In this document: piece after piece, positions 7,215 to 15,365 of the stretch
Layout of the letters: the number at the start of each line of letters is the position of its first letter
Position numbering within the stretch: position 1 is the stretch's first letter
Translations under genes and position numbers: made by a program
The notes under the pieces: model-generated
Seen by the model: the letters and a program-made list of their open reading frames with translations, nothing else
Told to the model about the DNA's origin: nothing
The model's database searches: none
Source of the DNA: JAGPFW01 sp964535155
Lineage (GTDB): Bacteria > Patescibacteriota > WWE3 > UBA101185 > UBA10185
Direction of reading: 5' to 3'
NCBI GenBank assembly: GCA_964535155.1
Contig: CAZHSR010000006.1
Span: forward strand, 1 to 29,832
DNA length: 29,832 nt

Positions 7215-8315
7215 CTAAGAAATCTCCAGAGTATTCGCCTCCAGCCAAGCCAAAACCCTTTCCTTACTCTCCCCCACAGAAACCAACCCATTTTCCCCCG
7301 CATAATCCGCCTTTTTAAATCCACCTCCAGCAGCACGGTCATGTCCACCGCCAATTCCCATATCTTCAACTATTTTTCGCACATTTATACTCCCGGGTAG
7401 AGATCTAAAGGAAATCCTGCAATCCCCTTCTCCTCTTGGGGTTAAAATAAAACCCCATTTGTAGCCTTCTAATCTGCGAATGTAATGTCCCGCATAAATC
7501 CCACTGGCTTCCGCAACCTCTAAATCTGAATAATCCCCAGCTTCTTTTGTATCCCAATCTATGTAGCTTACTTGAAAGTCATGCCCATCAGATCTTTTGT
7601 GAAAGCTTGTATTTGTGGCAAAAATGGCAATTAAGTCAAAAACTCGCTTGGAAATGGCGCCGTATCTCCCTTGAAACTCTTGAATTTCAATATTTCCAGC
7701 TTTCATTAAAGCTTTTATGACATCCAAAGTTCCAGTTTGATTTGGCTTTAAAAAGGAGACATTTCCTGTGTCACCAAGAATTCCTAACATAAAAAGTTCA
7801 GCTAATTCTGTTGTTAGTTGAAGTGAAGCCAACTCGGATGGGCGGTTCTTCATAAAAAATAAGCGATAAATCATTTCGGCTGTAGAAGAGGAAACCGAAT
7901 TTATTAATGACAAAGTATGTCTTTCTGCAGTGGGAGATTTGTGATGGTCTATGCAAATGGAATTCTTGATTCTTGGTCGCAAAACATCGGGATGGGCGGT
8001 AAATCTATGATAAGCTTCTCCGTCACATACTATTAAAAGGTCAATTTCTGAGGGCAAAATTTGCGTTATATCTGGGGAATATTGAATTTTTTCGGCGTTG
8101 GTAAAAATGTCATATCTTTTTGGTCTTTCGCCAGAATAAACTACTTGTAGCTTCTTTTGGGGGTATAAACGGGACAACATATAATAGAGAGAGAGTACGG
8201 AAGAGATGGAGTCGTCATCGGGGCTTATGTGGCTTGTTATAAAGATTTCTTTTGAGTCTTGGCAAATATCCAGAATTTTTTGGAGAACTTTAGTAGTGGG
8301 CTTTGTATATTTCAT
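7215..8315 (-). CDS. DHH/DHHA1 phosphoesterase (NrnA-like oligoribonuclease / pAp phosphatase)
   Basis: A 366-residue cytoplasmic phosphoesterase. The N-terminal DHH domain shows HISPDDDSISS at 29-39 (metal-binding His and Asp), CDGEAYH near 97, and the name motif DHHK at 123-126. GDTGNVSF lies near 190. The C-terminal DHHA1 domain holds the GGGHDRAAGGGF substrate-binding motif near residue 330. Known NrnA proteins degrade nanoRNAs of 2-5 bases and dephosphorylate pAp. Length (about 310-370) fits NrnA and is much shorter than RecJ. It is the only gene in its transcript and is probably leaderless: an extended -10 box ends exactly 7 bases before the ATG. Confidence 0.85.
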   Translation of the reverse strand: MKYTKPTTKVLQKILDICQDSKEIFITSHISPDDDSISSVLSLYYMLSRLYPQKKLQVVYSGERPKRYDIFTNAEKIQYSPDITQILPSEIDLLIVCDGEAYHRFTAHPDVLRPRIKNSICIDHHKSPTAERHTLSLINSVSSSTAEMIYRLFFMKNRPSELASLQLTTELAELFMLGILGDTGNVSFLKPNQTGTLDVIKALMKAGNIEIQEFQGRYGAISKRVFDLIAIFATNTSFHKRSDGHDFQVSYIDWDTKEAGDYSDLEVAEASGIYAGHYIRRLEGYKWGFILTPRGEGDCRISFRSLPGSINVRKIVEDMGIGGGHDRAAGGGFKKADYAGENGLVSVGESKERVLAWLEANTLEIS

Positions 8316-8321
8316 TTTTGG

Positions 8322-8330
8322 ATTATAGCA
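8322..8330 (-). promoter_or_regulatory. Extended -10 promoter, DHH gene
   Basis: TGCTATAAT, a perfect extended -10. The expected start of transcription coincides with the A of the ATG at 8315. No good -35 box is visible. Confidence 0.75.
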
Positions 8331-8342
8331 CGGGTAAAGAAA

Positions 8343-10352
8343 CTACTGCTCAAACCAATAATCCAAAAGCTTTCGTGCAATTGGAGCCGCATCATGAGCC
8401 CCCGATCCCCCACCCTCAAGGAAAACGGTTAAAACAATTTCTGCGTCTTCATAAGGAGCCCAAGCAGTAAACATTGCATGAGTCCCATATTCTCCTTTGG
8501 AGTCGATATATTCAGAAGTCCCTGTTTTCCCTGCTACTACAACTCCATTATGTTTTTGTGCAAAATCATAAACTGGATAACCTGTACCTCCAGGGGAAGC
8601 TGCTCGCAAAACTCCTTCCCGGACTGTGGCTAAAGTTGTTAGGAAGACCAAATCCTTTGCTAACACTTCCCTTTTAGTTTCTTTTTCTTCAATGGATTTA
8701 ACTACTCTAGGGCTTAATAACTCTTCTCCATTTGCAAAATAGCTAGTCATTAAATTAACCTGTAGTGGGGTTGCCAGGAAGTCCCCTTGCCCAATGGAAG
8801 TTATATAAGTGTCACCCAAATACCAGTCTTTATAAGAAGAATCTGGCACAAATCCAGTAACTTCGCCAAAGAGGTCAATTCCAGTTTTTGTACCAAACCC
8901 AAACTTTTTTGACCATTTGTTGATGCGGTCTATACCTAAACCTCTAATACCGTCATAACCACCTCCCATAATATAAAAATAGGGGTCATTACTCACTTGA
9001 AGAGCTCTTAATAAGTCCACAAGACCATGCCCATCTAATTTCCAGTTTTTAAATGTATAACCTGCTACTTCAATGTAACCGGGGTCAAAAATAGTTTGGG
9101 TAGGAGTTGCAATCTTTTCTTCCAAAATAGCGGATGCCATAACAAGCTTAAATGTGGAACCTGGGGCATAACTGGCTCCAATGGCTCGATTAAAAAATGG
9201 GAAGGGACCTAATGCTTCCATTTCCTGCAACTCTTTTGCTGTAACACCAGAAACCATTTTTTGCGCATCAAAAGAAGGATAGCTTACCAAAGCCAAAATA
9301 CCACCAGTTTGAGGATCTTGGGCAACAACAACTCCTGCGTTTGCCTTTTTTGAAAAGCCTTCAATGTATTCTTGAGCTTTTTCAACTTCTACATCGTCAT
9401 AAAAAGAAACGGGAATTCCATCTACCGTTTCTCTCAAAAGTTCATATGACAATCGTTGTAAACCTATGTCAGCAAATAAGCTAATGTTTTTTCCAGAAAC
9501 TGGATCTTGCGTGTCAAATTCGGCAATATTTTCATTTCTGGAATTAACTTGAACAAGCCTTTTTCCAGAAACTCCTTTTAAAGAGTCGTCATAAAAGGCT
9601 TCTATTCCAGTTTTTCCTTCTATAACAGGCGAAATACTTTTGCTAGAAAGGCCTGTGTATCCAATTAAGTGCGCAAATTCGTTGCTGTAGAGGTAATCTC
9701 TGGAAGGGAAGGAAAGTATGTCAACAGCGGGGTATCCACGGCCTTCAATGGCTAGAATTTGATCTTTTTTAAGATTTTTGGCAATTACAATGCTTTCTTT
9801 TTGACCTTCCTTAATCTCTTTTAGGATTTCCGATTTTTCTTCTAACAAAAGTTCTACAAAAACTTCATTAACAATCCTTTCACAGAGGGAGGTATCTTCG
9901 CCTATGGAGCACAAGGGCAGGTTCAAAACTAAATTAAAGTTGGGTTGATTTTGGGCAATTACTTTACCGTTTCTATCGTATATAACACCTCTAGGTGCGG
10001 GGACTTCATAACTTCTGGTACGGTTCTTTTGAGATAACAAATTGTATTCCGAAGATTTTAATACTTGCAAGGAGAAGGCTCTAAAAATAAAGAGGAATAA
10101 TGAAAAAATTATTAAAAAAGAAAAGAGAATTACATAAGAAAATATTGGGGAATTTTTTGCAGAGGGTGTTTTTGGGGAAGAGTCTTCCGCGGAATCGGTT
10201 GATTTTAGGTAAGGATTAACATTATCAAAAACCTTTTCTGAAAGGTTTTGGGAAGGTTTTTTACTTACATTTAATACGCTTGCAAGTTTTTTTACAAGCC
10301 CACCTCGATTCCTTTTTCCAGCAGTTACAAAATCAAAGATATTTTGATCCAT
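8343..10352 (-). CDS. mrdA: Penicillin-binding protein 2, peptidoglycan transpeptidase
   Basis: A 669-residue class B PBP that cross-links peptidoglycan during lateral wall elongation. It has an unusually long cytoplasmic N-tail (1-68, Lys/Ser rich), one transmembrane segment (70-91), the PBP dimerisation region starting at RGVIYDRNGKVIA (121-133), and a transpeptidase domain with all three active-site motifs: STFK (Ser399, Lys402), SND (454-456) and KTGT (609-612). It is the last gene of the mreB-mreC-mreD-mrdA operon, starting 20 bases inside the end of mreD. It ends 13 bases before the TATAAT box of the DHH gene and I see no terminator, so read-through is likely. Confidence 0.95.
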   Translation of the reverse strand: MDQNIFDFVTAGKRNRGGLVKKLASVLNVSKKPSQNLSEKVFDNVNPYLKSTDSAEDSSPKTPSAKNSPIFSYVILFSFLIIFSLFLFIFRAFSLQVLKSSEYNLLSQKNRTRSYEVPAPRGVIYDRNGKVIAQNQPNFNLVLNLPLCSIGEDTSLCERIVNEVFVELLLEEKSEILKEIKEGQKESIVIAKNLKKDQILAIEGRGYPAVDILSFPSRDYLYSNEFAHLIGYTGLSSKSISPVIEGKTGIEAFYDDSLKGVSGKRLVQVNSRNENIAEFDTQDPVSGKNISLFADIGLQRLSYELLRETVDGIPVSFYDDVEVEKAQEYIEGFSKKANAGVVVAQDPQTGGILALVSYPSFDAQKMVSGVTAKELQEMEALGPFPFFNRAIGASYAPGSTFKLVMASAILEEKIATPTQTIFDPGYIEVAGYTFKNWKLDGHGLVDLLRALQVSNDPYFYIMGGGYDGIRGLGIDRINKWSKKFGFGTKTGIDLFGEVTGFVPDSSYKDWYLGDTYITSIGQGDFLATPLQVNLMTSYFANGEELLSPRVVKSIEEKETKREVLAKDLVFLTTLATVREGVLRAASPGGTGYPVYDFAQKHNGVVVAGKTGTSEYIDSKGEYGTHAMFTAWAPYEDAEIVLTVFLEGGGSGAHDAAPIARKLLDYWFEQ

Positions 10353-10782
10353 ATACTTTTTTAATTAAATAAGAAAAGACTAAAAACGATAAATAGTTAT
10401 AAATTGTAAAAGATAAAAACTCATTTCCCGGCAGGGATAGGAAAATCTCGCTCCATAATAAAGAAAATATTAATGTGACCATTAAATATAAAATAAAATT
10501 ATCTAATAAACGCTCCTTGACATAATTTGTCACCAAGAACAGAGTCAGGAGCAGAATTGAGCTTGTACCTACAAGACCTTGCGATAAGATGTCTAGAAAA
10601 ATGCCACCAGTAAAGGCAACGAAAATTCCCGGATTATTTTTGCCGATTGATATAAAAGCTATACCTAAGCAAAAAACTAACACTGGAATTGACGAGCTAA
10701 ATAATGCTGGAAGAAAGCTTTTTTCCAAAAGGACCAGAAAAATAGAAATTAAACTTAATGTGATTTTTTCCTTCCAATTCAT
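10333..10782 (-). CDS. mreD: Rod shape-determining protein MreD
   Basis: A 149-residue hydrophobic membrane protein with about five predicted membrane segments (roughly 8-25, 30-47, 52-70, 75-105, 108-145). MreD sequences diverge strongly, so the call rests on size, hydropathy and the invariant gene order mreC-mreD-mrdA. It links MreC, PBP2 and RodA in the elongasome. Its ATG overlaps the mreC stop by four bases (ATGA), and its own 3' end overlaps mrdA by 20 bases, indicating translational coupling on both sides. Confidence 0.8.
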   Translation of the reverse strand: MNWKEKITLSLISIFLVLLEKSFLPALFSSSIPVLVFCLGIAFISIGKNNPGIFVAFTGGIFLDILSQGLVGTSSILLLTLFLVTNYVKERLLDNFILYLMVTLIFSLLWSEIFLSLPGNEFLSFTIYNYLSFLVFSYLIKKVYGSKYL

Positions 10783-11555
10783 TCTATCTCCTCCAATAAA
10801 ACAAATACTTTGGTCAGTTTATCAATTTCTATTAAAGGCATTATCCTAGCACTTTTTAAAGGCTCCGTTGGGACAGAATATATTTCAGTTACTTTTCCAA
10901 CAACTATATCTGGAGGAAAAACCCCATCTTTTCCTGAGGTCACAAAGACATCCCCAACTTTTAACTCTTCCCTTTGAAGAATTCTTTCCAACTTTAACCC
11001 TATCCCAAATTCTCCAGTGACAATCCCTTCCAAAGGAGTCTTGGAACTAATATTCTTTACCGAAACGCTTATTTGAGGGGAAGATAACAAAGTCACTTGA
11101 GATCTGCCAACACTAACCGATGTGACTTTACCTACAATGTTATTTTTATAAATCACAGGAGAGTTTAGGGCAACACCTTGCCTAGAACCTTTATCTATGT
11201 ACATCACGGACTTTGTTGGATCAGATGGATTACCCAATAAATTGGCAATTAAATGATATGAAATGTCTTCAAATTCCGCGGAATGCTCTACAACAGCAAG
11301 ATTTTCCTCAATAAGAGCATTTCTAGATACAATTTCATTTTGCAAAACAAGGATTTCTTCCTTTAAATCCTGATTTTCCTCATAAATTGAGGAAATATTT
11401 GCAAAAAATTTGGCATATTTTGACATACCTACTCCAGCAGAATGAAAAACCTTTTGCAACGGATTTAACAAAAAAATACTAACATCCTGAACAGGTTGAA
11501 AAAAGTTAAGAAAGGAAAGTATTAAAATGGCAATACTTATTAAAAGGTATCTCAT
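10779..11555 (-). CDS. mreC: Cell shape-determining protein MreC
   Basis: A 258-residue protein: one N-terminal membrane anchor (about 2-20), a coiled coil (about 55-85, rich in Glu/Leu) and the extracytoplasmic double beta-barrel of MreC, with the conserved region around VMYIDKGSRQGVALNSPVI and VVGKVTEI. MreC scaffolds the elongasome outside the membrane and activates PBP2. It starts one base after the mreB stop. Confidence 0.92.
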   Translation of the reverse strand: MRYLLISIAILILSFLNFFQPVQDVSIFLLNPLQKVFHSAGVGMSKYAKFFANISSIYEENQDLKEEILVLQNEIVSRNALIEENLAVVEHSAEFEDISYHLIANLLGNPSDPTKSVMYIDKGSRQGVALNSPVIYKNNIVGKVTSVSVGRSQVTLLSSPQISVSVKNISSKTPLEGIVTGEFGIGLKLERILQREELKVGDVFVTSGKDGVFPPDIVVGKVTEIYSVPTEPLKSARIMPLIEIDKLTKVFVLLEEIE

Positions 11556-11556
11556 G

Positions 11557-12606
11557 CTATTTTATACGCACCAACTCCAAAAGATTTGAGTCATCCAATA
11601 AGTTGGCACAACCTCTTACCACGCAGGAAACAGGGTCATTAGCAACTTTTACGGGGGCATTTATTTCGGAAGAGATTAATTTGGGTAACCCTGTTAACAA
11701 AGAGGTTCCACCAGCCAATGTAATCCCGGATTTCAAAATGTCAGGCATAAGCTCGGCAGGAGTGGATTCTATCACATCCTTTATGGCGTTGATAATCTGG
11801 GTCAAAGAACCTTTAAGGGCTTCCCGTAATTCGGAGGAGGGCGCTGTAATGGAACGAGGTAGGCCTGTCTTTAGGTCCCGTCCTTGAAACACAAATTTAT
11901 CGGGAACATTGCTTTTTGAAGTCAAAATTTCTGTGGCAGTACCATATTTTTGCTTTAACTCTTCTGCTGTTTTTTCCCCTAACAAAAGGTTATATTTTTG
12001 ACGGGCATAATTTACAATATCTTGATCCAACTGATCGCCCGCAATTTTTATGGATTTATTTAAAACTACCCCTCCCAGCGAAATGACGGCAATTTCAGTA
12101 GTGCCTCCCCCGCTGTCAACAATCATATTAGCTGTGGCAGTTTTTACAGGGAGACCTGCTCCAATTGCTGCAGCCATAGGCTCTTCCACTAACAAAGCTT
12201 TTCTTGCACCAGCACTTAAAGCCGAGTCAACCACGGCTTTTCTTTCTACAGAAGTTAATCCAGAAGGAACTCCAATTACGACTTTTGGCTTGGGATATTT
12301 GGGAAATTTACTAGGTAAATTATTTATAAGTGTGACATAGTGGGACAAAAGTTTTTCGGTGGCATAAAAGTCAGAAATAACACCGTTTTTTAAAGGCCTA
12401 ATAGCCTCTAAATTTTGAGGAGTTTTACCTATCATTTTTTTGGCTTCCTCCCCTATTGCCAGAACCTGTTTCGTCTTTTTGTGAAGCGTAATAACGCTGG
12501 GTTCGTTTACAATAATCCCCTTTCCTTTTACATAAACTAAAATTGAAGAGGTGCCAAGGTCTAGGGCTATATCATAGGTTATTTTGCTAATTAAGTTTTC
12601 CAACAT
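11557..12606 (-). CDS. mreB: Rod shape-determining actin homologue MreB
   Basis: A 349-residue bacterial actin that polymerises under the membrane and steers wall synthesis. Diagnostic regions: DIALDLGTSSILVYVKGKG (phosphate 1), VVIGVPSGLTSVERKAV, VEEPMAAAIGAGLP, MIVDSGGGTTEIAVIS (phosphate 2) and ITLAGGTSLLTGLPKLI (adenosine motif). An amphipathic N-terminus (MLENLISKI) fits membrane attachment. Length is normal. It is the first gene of the cell-shape operon and has an extended -10 box about 10 bases upstream, giving a leader of about 3 bases. Confidence 0.97.
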   Translation of the reverse strand: MLENLISKITYDIALDLGTSSILVYVKGKGIIVNEPSVITLHKKTKQVLAIGEEAKKMIGKTPQNLEAIRPLKNGVISDFYATEKLLSHYVTLINNLPSKFPKYPKPKVVIGVPSGLTSVERKAVVDSALSAGARKALLVEEPMAAAIGAGLPVKTATANMIVDSGGGTTEIAVISLGGVVLNKSIKIAGDQLDQDIVNYARQKYNLLLGEKTAEELKQKYGTATEILTSKSNVPDKFVFQGRDLKTGLPRSITAPSSELREALKGSLTQIINAIKDVIESTPAELMPDILKSGITLAGGTSLLTGLPKLISSEINAPVKVANDPVSCVVRGCANLLDDSNLLELVRIK

Positions 12607-12615
12607 GGTGAATTG

Positions 12616-12624
12616 AGTTTAACA
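12616..12624 (-). promoter_or_regulatory. Extended -10 promoter, mreBCD-mrdA operon
   Basis: TGTTAAACT, the same -10 hexamer (TAAACT) as at folD. It ends 10 bases before the mreB ATG; there is no convincing -35 box. Confidence 0.5.
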
Positions 12625-12695
12625 TAATGGAAAGTCATTAAAAAAAGGAGAATTTGGCTTATCAAAGGGGCTTTTACAAAAAAATCCCTTTGTTG

Positions 12696-12704
12696 TGATA
12701 AAAT
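12696..12704 (+). promoter_or_regulatory. Extended -10 promoter, def-fmt operon
   Basis: TGATAAAAT, identical to the boxes at secE and at the tRNA cluster. It ends 7 bases before the def ATG, predicting a leaderless mRNA. A TTTACA upstream is a possible weak -35. Confidence 0.7.
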
Positions 12705-12710
12705 AAGGCT

Positions 12711-13271
12711 ATGGCAGTTTTACCAATAGTCACAGTTCCAAATCCTTTTTTGAATAAAAAAACTCAAAGGGTAACAGATTTTGGAAAGGCTTTAGAAAAG
12801 ACAATAAAGAATATGCAAGATACTTTGGATGCTGCCCGTGAGCCAGAAGGGGCGGGCATTTCTGCCAATCAGGTGGGGATTTCTCAAAGTATTTGTGTTG
12901 TAAGGGATTTTGAGGAAGCCGAAGATGGCGATGAAATAGGGTTGCTAAATGATGACAAACCTACCATTAACACAGAGGTTTTTAAAGAAACAGTTCTTAT
13001 AAATCCAAAAATCCTTTCGTATTCAAGAGCAACCGACATTGACTGGGAAGGTTGCCTTAGCGTCCCTGGCCAATATGGAAATGTAAAAAGACCATTAAAA
13101 ATTAAGATTTCATATCAGGATGAAAAAGGAAAGTTTAAAAAGCTTAATGCCACGGGATTTTTTGCTCGTGTGATTCAACATGAAATTGACCACTTAAACG
13201 GAATTTTGTTTACAAATAAGGTTATTGGAAAAGTTGTACCTGAGGAGTTTTTTAACAGGGAAGCATTTTAA
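12711..13271 (+). CDS. def: Peptide deformylase
   Basis: A 186-residue metalloenzyme that removes the formyl group from nascent N-formyl-Met. All three motifs are present: GAGISANQVG (GxGxAAxQ, with Ser for the first Ala), EGCLSVPG with the Cys metal ligand, and QHEIDH (HExxH). There is a modest insertion around residues 70-90 (Glu/Asp rich, EEAEDGDEIG) between motifs 1 and 2. It is followed after 3 bases by fmt, the enzyme that adds the formyl group, forming a compact formylation-cycle operon. Confidence 0.96.
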   Translation: MAVLPIVTVPNPFLNKKTQRVTDFGKALEKTIKNMQDTLDAAREPEGAGISANQVGISQSICVVRDFEEAEDGDEIGLLNDDKPTINTEVFKETVLINPKILSYSRATDIDWEGCLSVPGQYGNVKRPLKIKISYQDEKGKFKKLNATGFFARVIQHEIDHLNGILFTNKVIGKVVPEEFFNREAF

Positions 13272-13274
13272 AAC

Positions 13275-14189
13275 ATGAAAGTAGCGTTTTTTGGAACTTC
13301 AAACAGGTCAGAGCCGATTTTAGAAGCACTGCATAAGAATTTTGACCTTTCTCTATGCGTCACTAAATCCAACCGAATTGTGGGACGCTCTCAAGAAGAA
13401 AAGCCAACTGTAGTAAAGCAATGGGCAACAGAAAATAACATTCCCGTTTTTGAAATTGAAAAATTTAAGGAATCAGAAAAGGCTTTGTTGACAGAACTTA
13501 TCAATAAGGAAATAGACCTGATAATAGTGGCTGATTTTGGCTTTATAATAACTGATAGCATTTTAAAGGATTTTAAGAATCGCGTTATCAACATACACTT
13601 TTCTTTGCTACCCAAATACAGAGGAGCCAATCCTGTACAGGCTGCTATTATAAACAAAGACACCAAAACGGGTATAACTTTTCTCCAAATGGTAAAAGAA
13701 CTTGATGCTGGAGACATAATTTTACAAATCCCCTACCCCCTAAACGGCACAGAAACATCGGGAGAGCTGTATGAAAAACTATTTGAATTGGCAGCAGAAG
13801 AACTTCCAGATGTAATAAAAAAATATGCAAAAAATGAATTAGAAATTAAGCCACAACAACGAGAAGAAGCAACTTTTTACTACTCCCCTTCCCATCCAAA
13901 AAGTACATATATTTATAAAGAAGATGCAAGGATAAATTGGGAGGAAACCGCTCCACAAGTGGAAGCCAAGATTAGGGCATTTAATCCATGGCCAATTGCA
14001 TGGACAAGTTTGGGAGAATTAGAAAAGGCTGAGATTTGCGTACTAAAGCCTTCGATTAATAAAAATTTAATGATTAAGATTTTCTCTGCAAAAATGGAAG
14101 AAGGAAAGTTGACCCCAGAAACAGTTCAAGTAGAAGGAAAAAAGCAAACAGATTGGAAAAGTTTTGTAAATGGATACTGCGAAAAGTAA
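13275..14189 (+). CDS. fmt: Methionyl-tRNA formyltransferase
   Basis: A 304-residue enzyme that formylates Met-tRNAi using 10-formyl-tetrahydrofolate. The N-terminal Rossmann-like domain begins KVAFFGTSNRSEPIL; the catalytic region has NIHFSLLPKYRGANPVQAAI (Asn, His and the SLLPxYRG signature) and ELDAGDIILQ with the catalytic Asp. The C-terminal OB-like domain includes IRAFNPWPIAWT. Length is typical (about 310). Its folate substrate would come from folD in the same window. It ends one base before the convergent rpmB stop, with no terminator between them. Confidence 0.96.
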   Translation: MKVAFFGTSNRSEPILEALHKNFDLSLCVTKSNRIVGRSQEEKPTVVKQWATENNIPVFEIEKFKESEKALLTELINKEIDLIIVADFGFIITDSILKDFKNRVINIHFSLLPKYRGANPVQAAIINKDTKTGITFLQMVKELDAGDIILQIPYPLNGTETSGELYEKLFELAAEELPDVIKKYAKNELEIKPQQREEATFYYSPSHPKSTYIYKEDARINWEETAPQVEAKIRAFNPWPIAWTSLGELEKAEICVLKPSINKNLMIKIFSAKMEEGKLTPETVQVEGKKQTDWKSFVNGYCEK

Positions 14190-14190
14190 T

Positions 14191-14433
14191 TTATTTAGTA
14201 TTTTCAGGAGTAAAAGGGACGCTTGAGCTAATTACACCATCCTTTTTTAAGCGCTTTAAACAAGAAGCACAAACGGTCGCACGAATTTTTTTGCCCCCAA
14301 TAACAAGATTTTTATTTCTTAGGTTAGCCATTTGATGGCGACCAGTTCTTTTTGTAACACGATTACCTATCCCTCTAGGGACGAGATTTCCTTTGTTATA
14401 AGTTTTTTGGCAAATATCACAGATTTTGGACAT
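14191..14433 (-). CDS. rpmB: Ribosomal protein bL28
   Basis: 80 residues, Lys/Arg rich, beginning MSKICDICQK. The two CxxC pairs (CDIC at 5-8 and CASC near 55-58) mark a zinc-binding form of bL28, with the conserved NRVTKRTGRHQMANLRNK-type core and ...RATVCASCLKRLKK near the end. The longer open frame reaching 14619 is not coding: a clear promoter (TTGACA, 17 bases, TTTAAT) sits inside it and places the transcript start about 3 bases before this ATG. Confidence 0.9.
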   Translation of the reverse strand: MSKICDICQKTYNKGNLVPRGIGNRVTKRTGRHQMANLRNKNLVIGGKKIRATVCASCLKRLKKDGVISSSVPFTPENTK

Positions 14434-14442
14434 AACACGGGG

Positions 14443-14471
14443 ATTAAAGCATAAAGCGGAGGGGGTGTCAA
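14443..14471 (-). promoter_or_regulatory. rpmB promoter
   Basis: TTGACA (14471-14466), 17-base spacer, TTTAAT (14448-14443), with the TGn extension. It gives a leader of about 3 bases. Confidence 0.75.
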
Positions 14472-14527
14472 AGGTTTGGTGGTTGGGGGAAAATTTGTGG
14501 AGATTTTCTTTGGGAAACACGAGATGA

Positions 14528-14569
14528 TGGTACACAAGAACAACGATGAGTTGTGGTTCTTGTGTACCA
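14528..14569. other. Long perfect hairpin, 14-bp outer stem
   Basis: TGGTACACAAGAAC (14528-14541) pairs perfectly with GTTCTTGTGTACCA (14556-14569). A further AAC/GTT inner stem closes a GATGA loop, leaving a 3-base bulge. There is no T-run on either side. It lies 6 bases after the stop of the small basic protein and about 57 bases upstream of the rpmB -35 box. It may stabilise the 3' end of the small mRNA or act as a T-less terminator. Confidence 0.6.
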
Positions 14570-14575
14570 AAGTAC

Positions 14576-14767
14576 TTAGTGAGACGCCTGGCGACAAGCG
14601 TAGTTTGGACAAGCGCCACTTCTTAATGGTTTTGCAGGAGTTGGGTGTACAACCCGACGGGTCACCCATGCCTTCCCATCAAAAACCTGATGAAGAGTGG
14701 CTCCATCTTCCTCCCTCTTCCTTGTACGTTTGTCACCCTTCCGCGGATCTTTCTTATCTCGTGCCAT
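14576..14767 (-). CDS. Small basic protein, unrecognised (63 residues)
   Basis: I do not recognise this protein. It begins MARDKKDPRKGDKRTRKREE (highly charged, basic, probably disordered), continues with a TLHQVFDGKAWVTRR segment that could be a short beta hairpin, and ends with two cysteines (CPNYAC) that could bind metal. The strongest evidence that it is real is upstream: a GAGGAGGT Shine-Dalgarno 9 bases before this ATG and an extended -10 TGATATACT giving a leader of about 55 bases. An alternative ATG at 14774-14776 directly touches the Shine-Dalgarno and is less likely. A basic tail suggests nucleic-acid or ribosome binding, by inference only. Confidence 0.5.
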   Translation of the reverse strand: MARDKKDPRKGDKRTRKREEDGATLHQVFDGKAWVTRRVVHPTPAKPLRSGACPNYACRQASH

Positions 14768-14776
14768 TTCCTTCAT

Positions 14777-14784
14777 ACCTCCTC
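14777..14784 (-). promoter_or_regulatory. Strong Shine-Dalgarno site of the small basic protein
   Basis: GAGGAGGT, a near-full match to the anti-SD sequence, 9 bases before the ATG at 14767. It decides the start over the ATG it touches at 14776. Confidence 0.65.
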
Positions 14785-14830
14785 ACTTTGAATTTTGATA
14801 GCGGTTTGCTGTCCCGCTTGGATAAACCAA

Positions 14831-14839
14831 AGTATATCA
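14831..14839 (-). promoter_or_regulatory. Extended -10 promoter, small basic protein
   Basis: TGATATACT with a TTGCTT about 16 bases before the -10 hexamer. Expected transcript start near 14824. Confidence 0.6.
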
Positions 14840-14923
14840 AACTAGGAATAAAAAGCAACCCATAGCTACAATAAGCCAAAACAAGCGAGTTACATTTGCA
14901 AAAACCACCCATCGCAAAAATTG

Positions 14924-14932
14924 TGATAAAAT
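14924..14932 (+). promoter_or_regulatory. Extended -10 promoter of the tRNA cluster
   Basis: TGATAAAAT. Transcription near 14939 would give a 78-base leader before the first tRNA. The leader contains GTACAAA and TTTGTAC arms able to form a stem; no gene is seen in it. Confidence 0.55.
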
Positions 14933-15016
14933 CTTGGAGTCCAGTACAAAGGCTGTAAGCGGATTTAAAACTCTAAAGCATAACTTTTGTACAGCACTTA
15001 GAAAACCAAAAACTTT

Positions 15017-15091
15017 GCCAGAGTGGCTCAATGGTAGAGCAGGCGCTTTGTAAGCGTCAGGTTGTGGGTTCGATTCCCACCTCTGGCTCCA
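15017..15091 (+). tRNA. tRNA-Thr (anticodon TGT)
   Basis: Cloverleaf: acceptor GCCAGAG/CTCTGGC, anticodon loop TTTGTAA between GGCGC and GCGTC, T arm GTGGG-TTCGATT-CCCAC, discriminator T, CCA encoded. It reads ACA and other ACN codons; a second Thr tRNA (GGT) follows in the cluster. Confidence 0.95.
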
Positions 15092-15097
15092 TCCAAT

Positions 15098-15106
15098 TGC
15101 TATAAT
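15098..15106 (+). promoter_or_regulatory. Extended -10 promoter before tRNA-Tyr
   Basis: TGCTATAAT, ending 29 bases before the tRNA-Tyr 5' end. It would let the Tyr tRNA be transcribed separately from the upstream Thr tRNA. Confidence 0.5.
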
Positions 15107-15134
15107 GGAAAAATAATCTTTAGCAACCAAGTGC

Positions 15135-15221
15135 GCCGGGATACCGAAGCGGTCAAACGGAACTGTCTGTAAAACAGTCGGCTTTATGCCTACGTAGGTT
15201 CGAATCCTGCTCCCGGCACCA
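15135..15221 (+). tRNA. tRNA-Tyr (anticodon GTA)
   Basis: Acceptor GCCGGGA/TCCCGGC, anticodon loop CTGTAAA between ACTGT and ACAGT, a long class II variable arm as expected for bacterial tRNA-Tyr, discriminator A, CCA encoded. Followed at once by an intrinsic terminator. Confidence 0.95.
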
Positions 15222-15244
15222 AAAAAGTTCTGCAAGAACTTTTT
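15222..15244 (+). terminator. Intrinsic terminator after tRNA-Tyr
   Basis: AAAAAGTTCT, loop GCA, AGAACTTTTT: a 10-bp stem ending in T5, starting one base after the tRNA CCA. It splits the tRNA cluster into at least two transcripts, or attenuates the downstream pair. Confidence 0.7.
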
Positions 15245-15262
15245 ATACATAGAGAAAAACAG

Positions 15263-15338
15263 GCCCACTTAGCTCAGATGGTAGAGCAACTCCATGGTAA
15301 GGAGTAGGTCTGCAGTTCGATTCTGCAAGTGGGCTCCA
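15263..15338 (+). tRNA. tRNA-Thr (anticodon GGT)
   Basis: Acceptor GCCCACT/AGTGGGC, anticodon loop ATGGTAA between ACTCC and GGAGT, T arm CTGCA-GTTCGATTC-TGCA region, discriminator T, CCA encoded. It reads ACC/ACT. Confidence 0.94.
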
Positions 15339-15365
15339 GAGAATTGATAAAAAATTAAAGCATAT

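Noticed and set aside
14434..14619. Longer N-terminus of rpmB (start 14619)
   Set aside because: It crosses the rpmB promoter and the 14-bp hairpin; bL28 starts at MSKICD.
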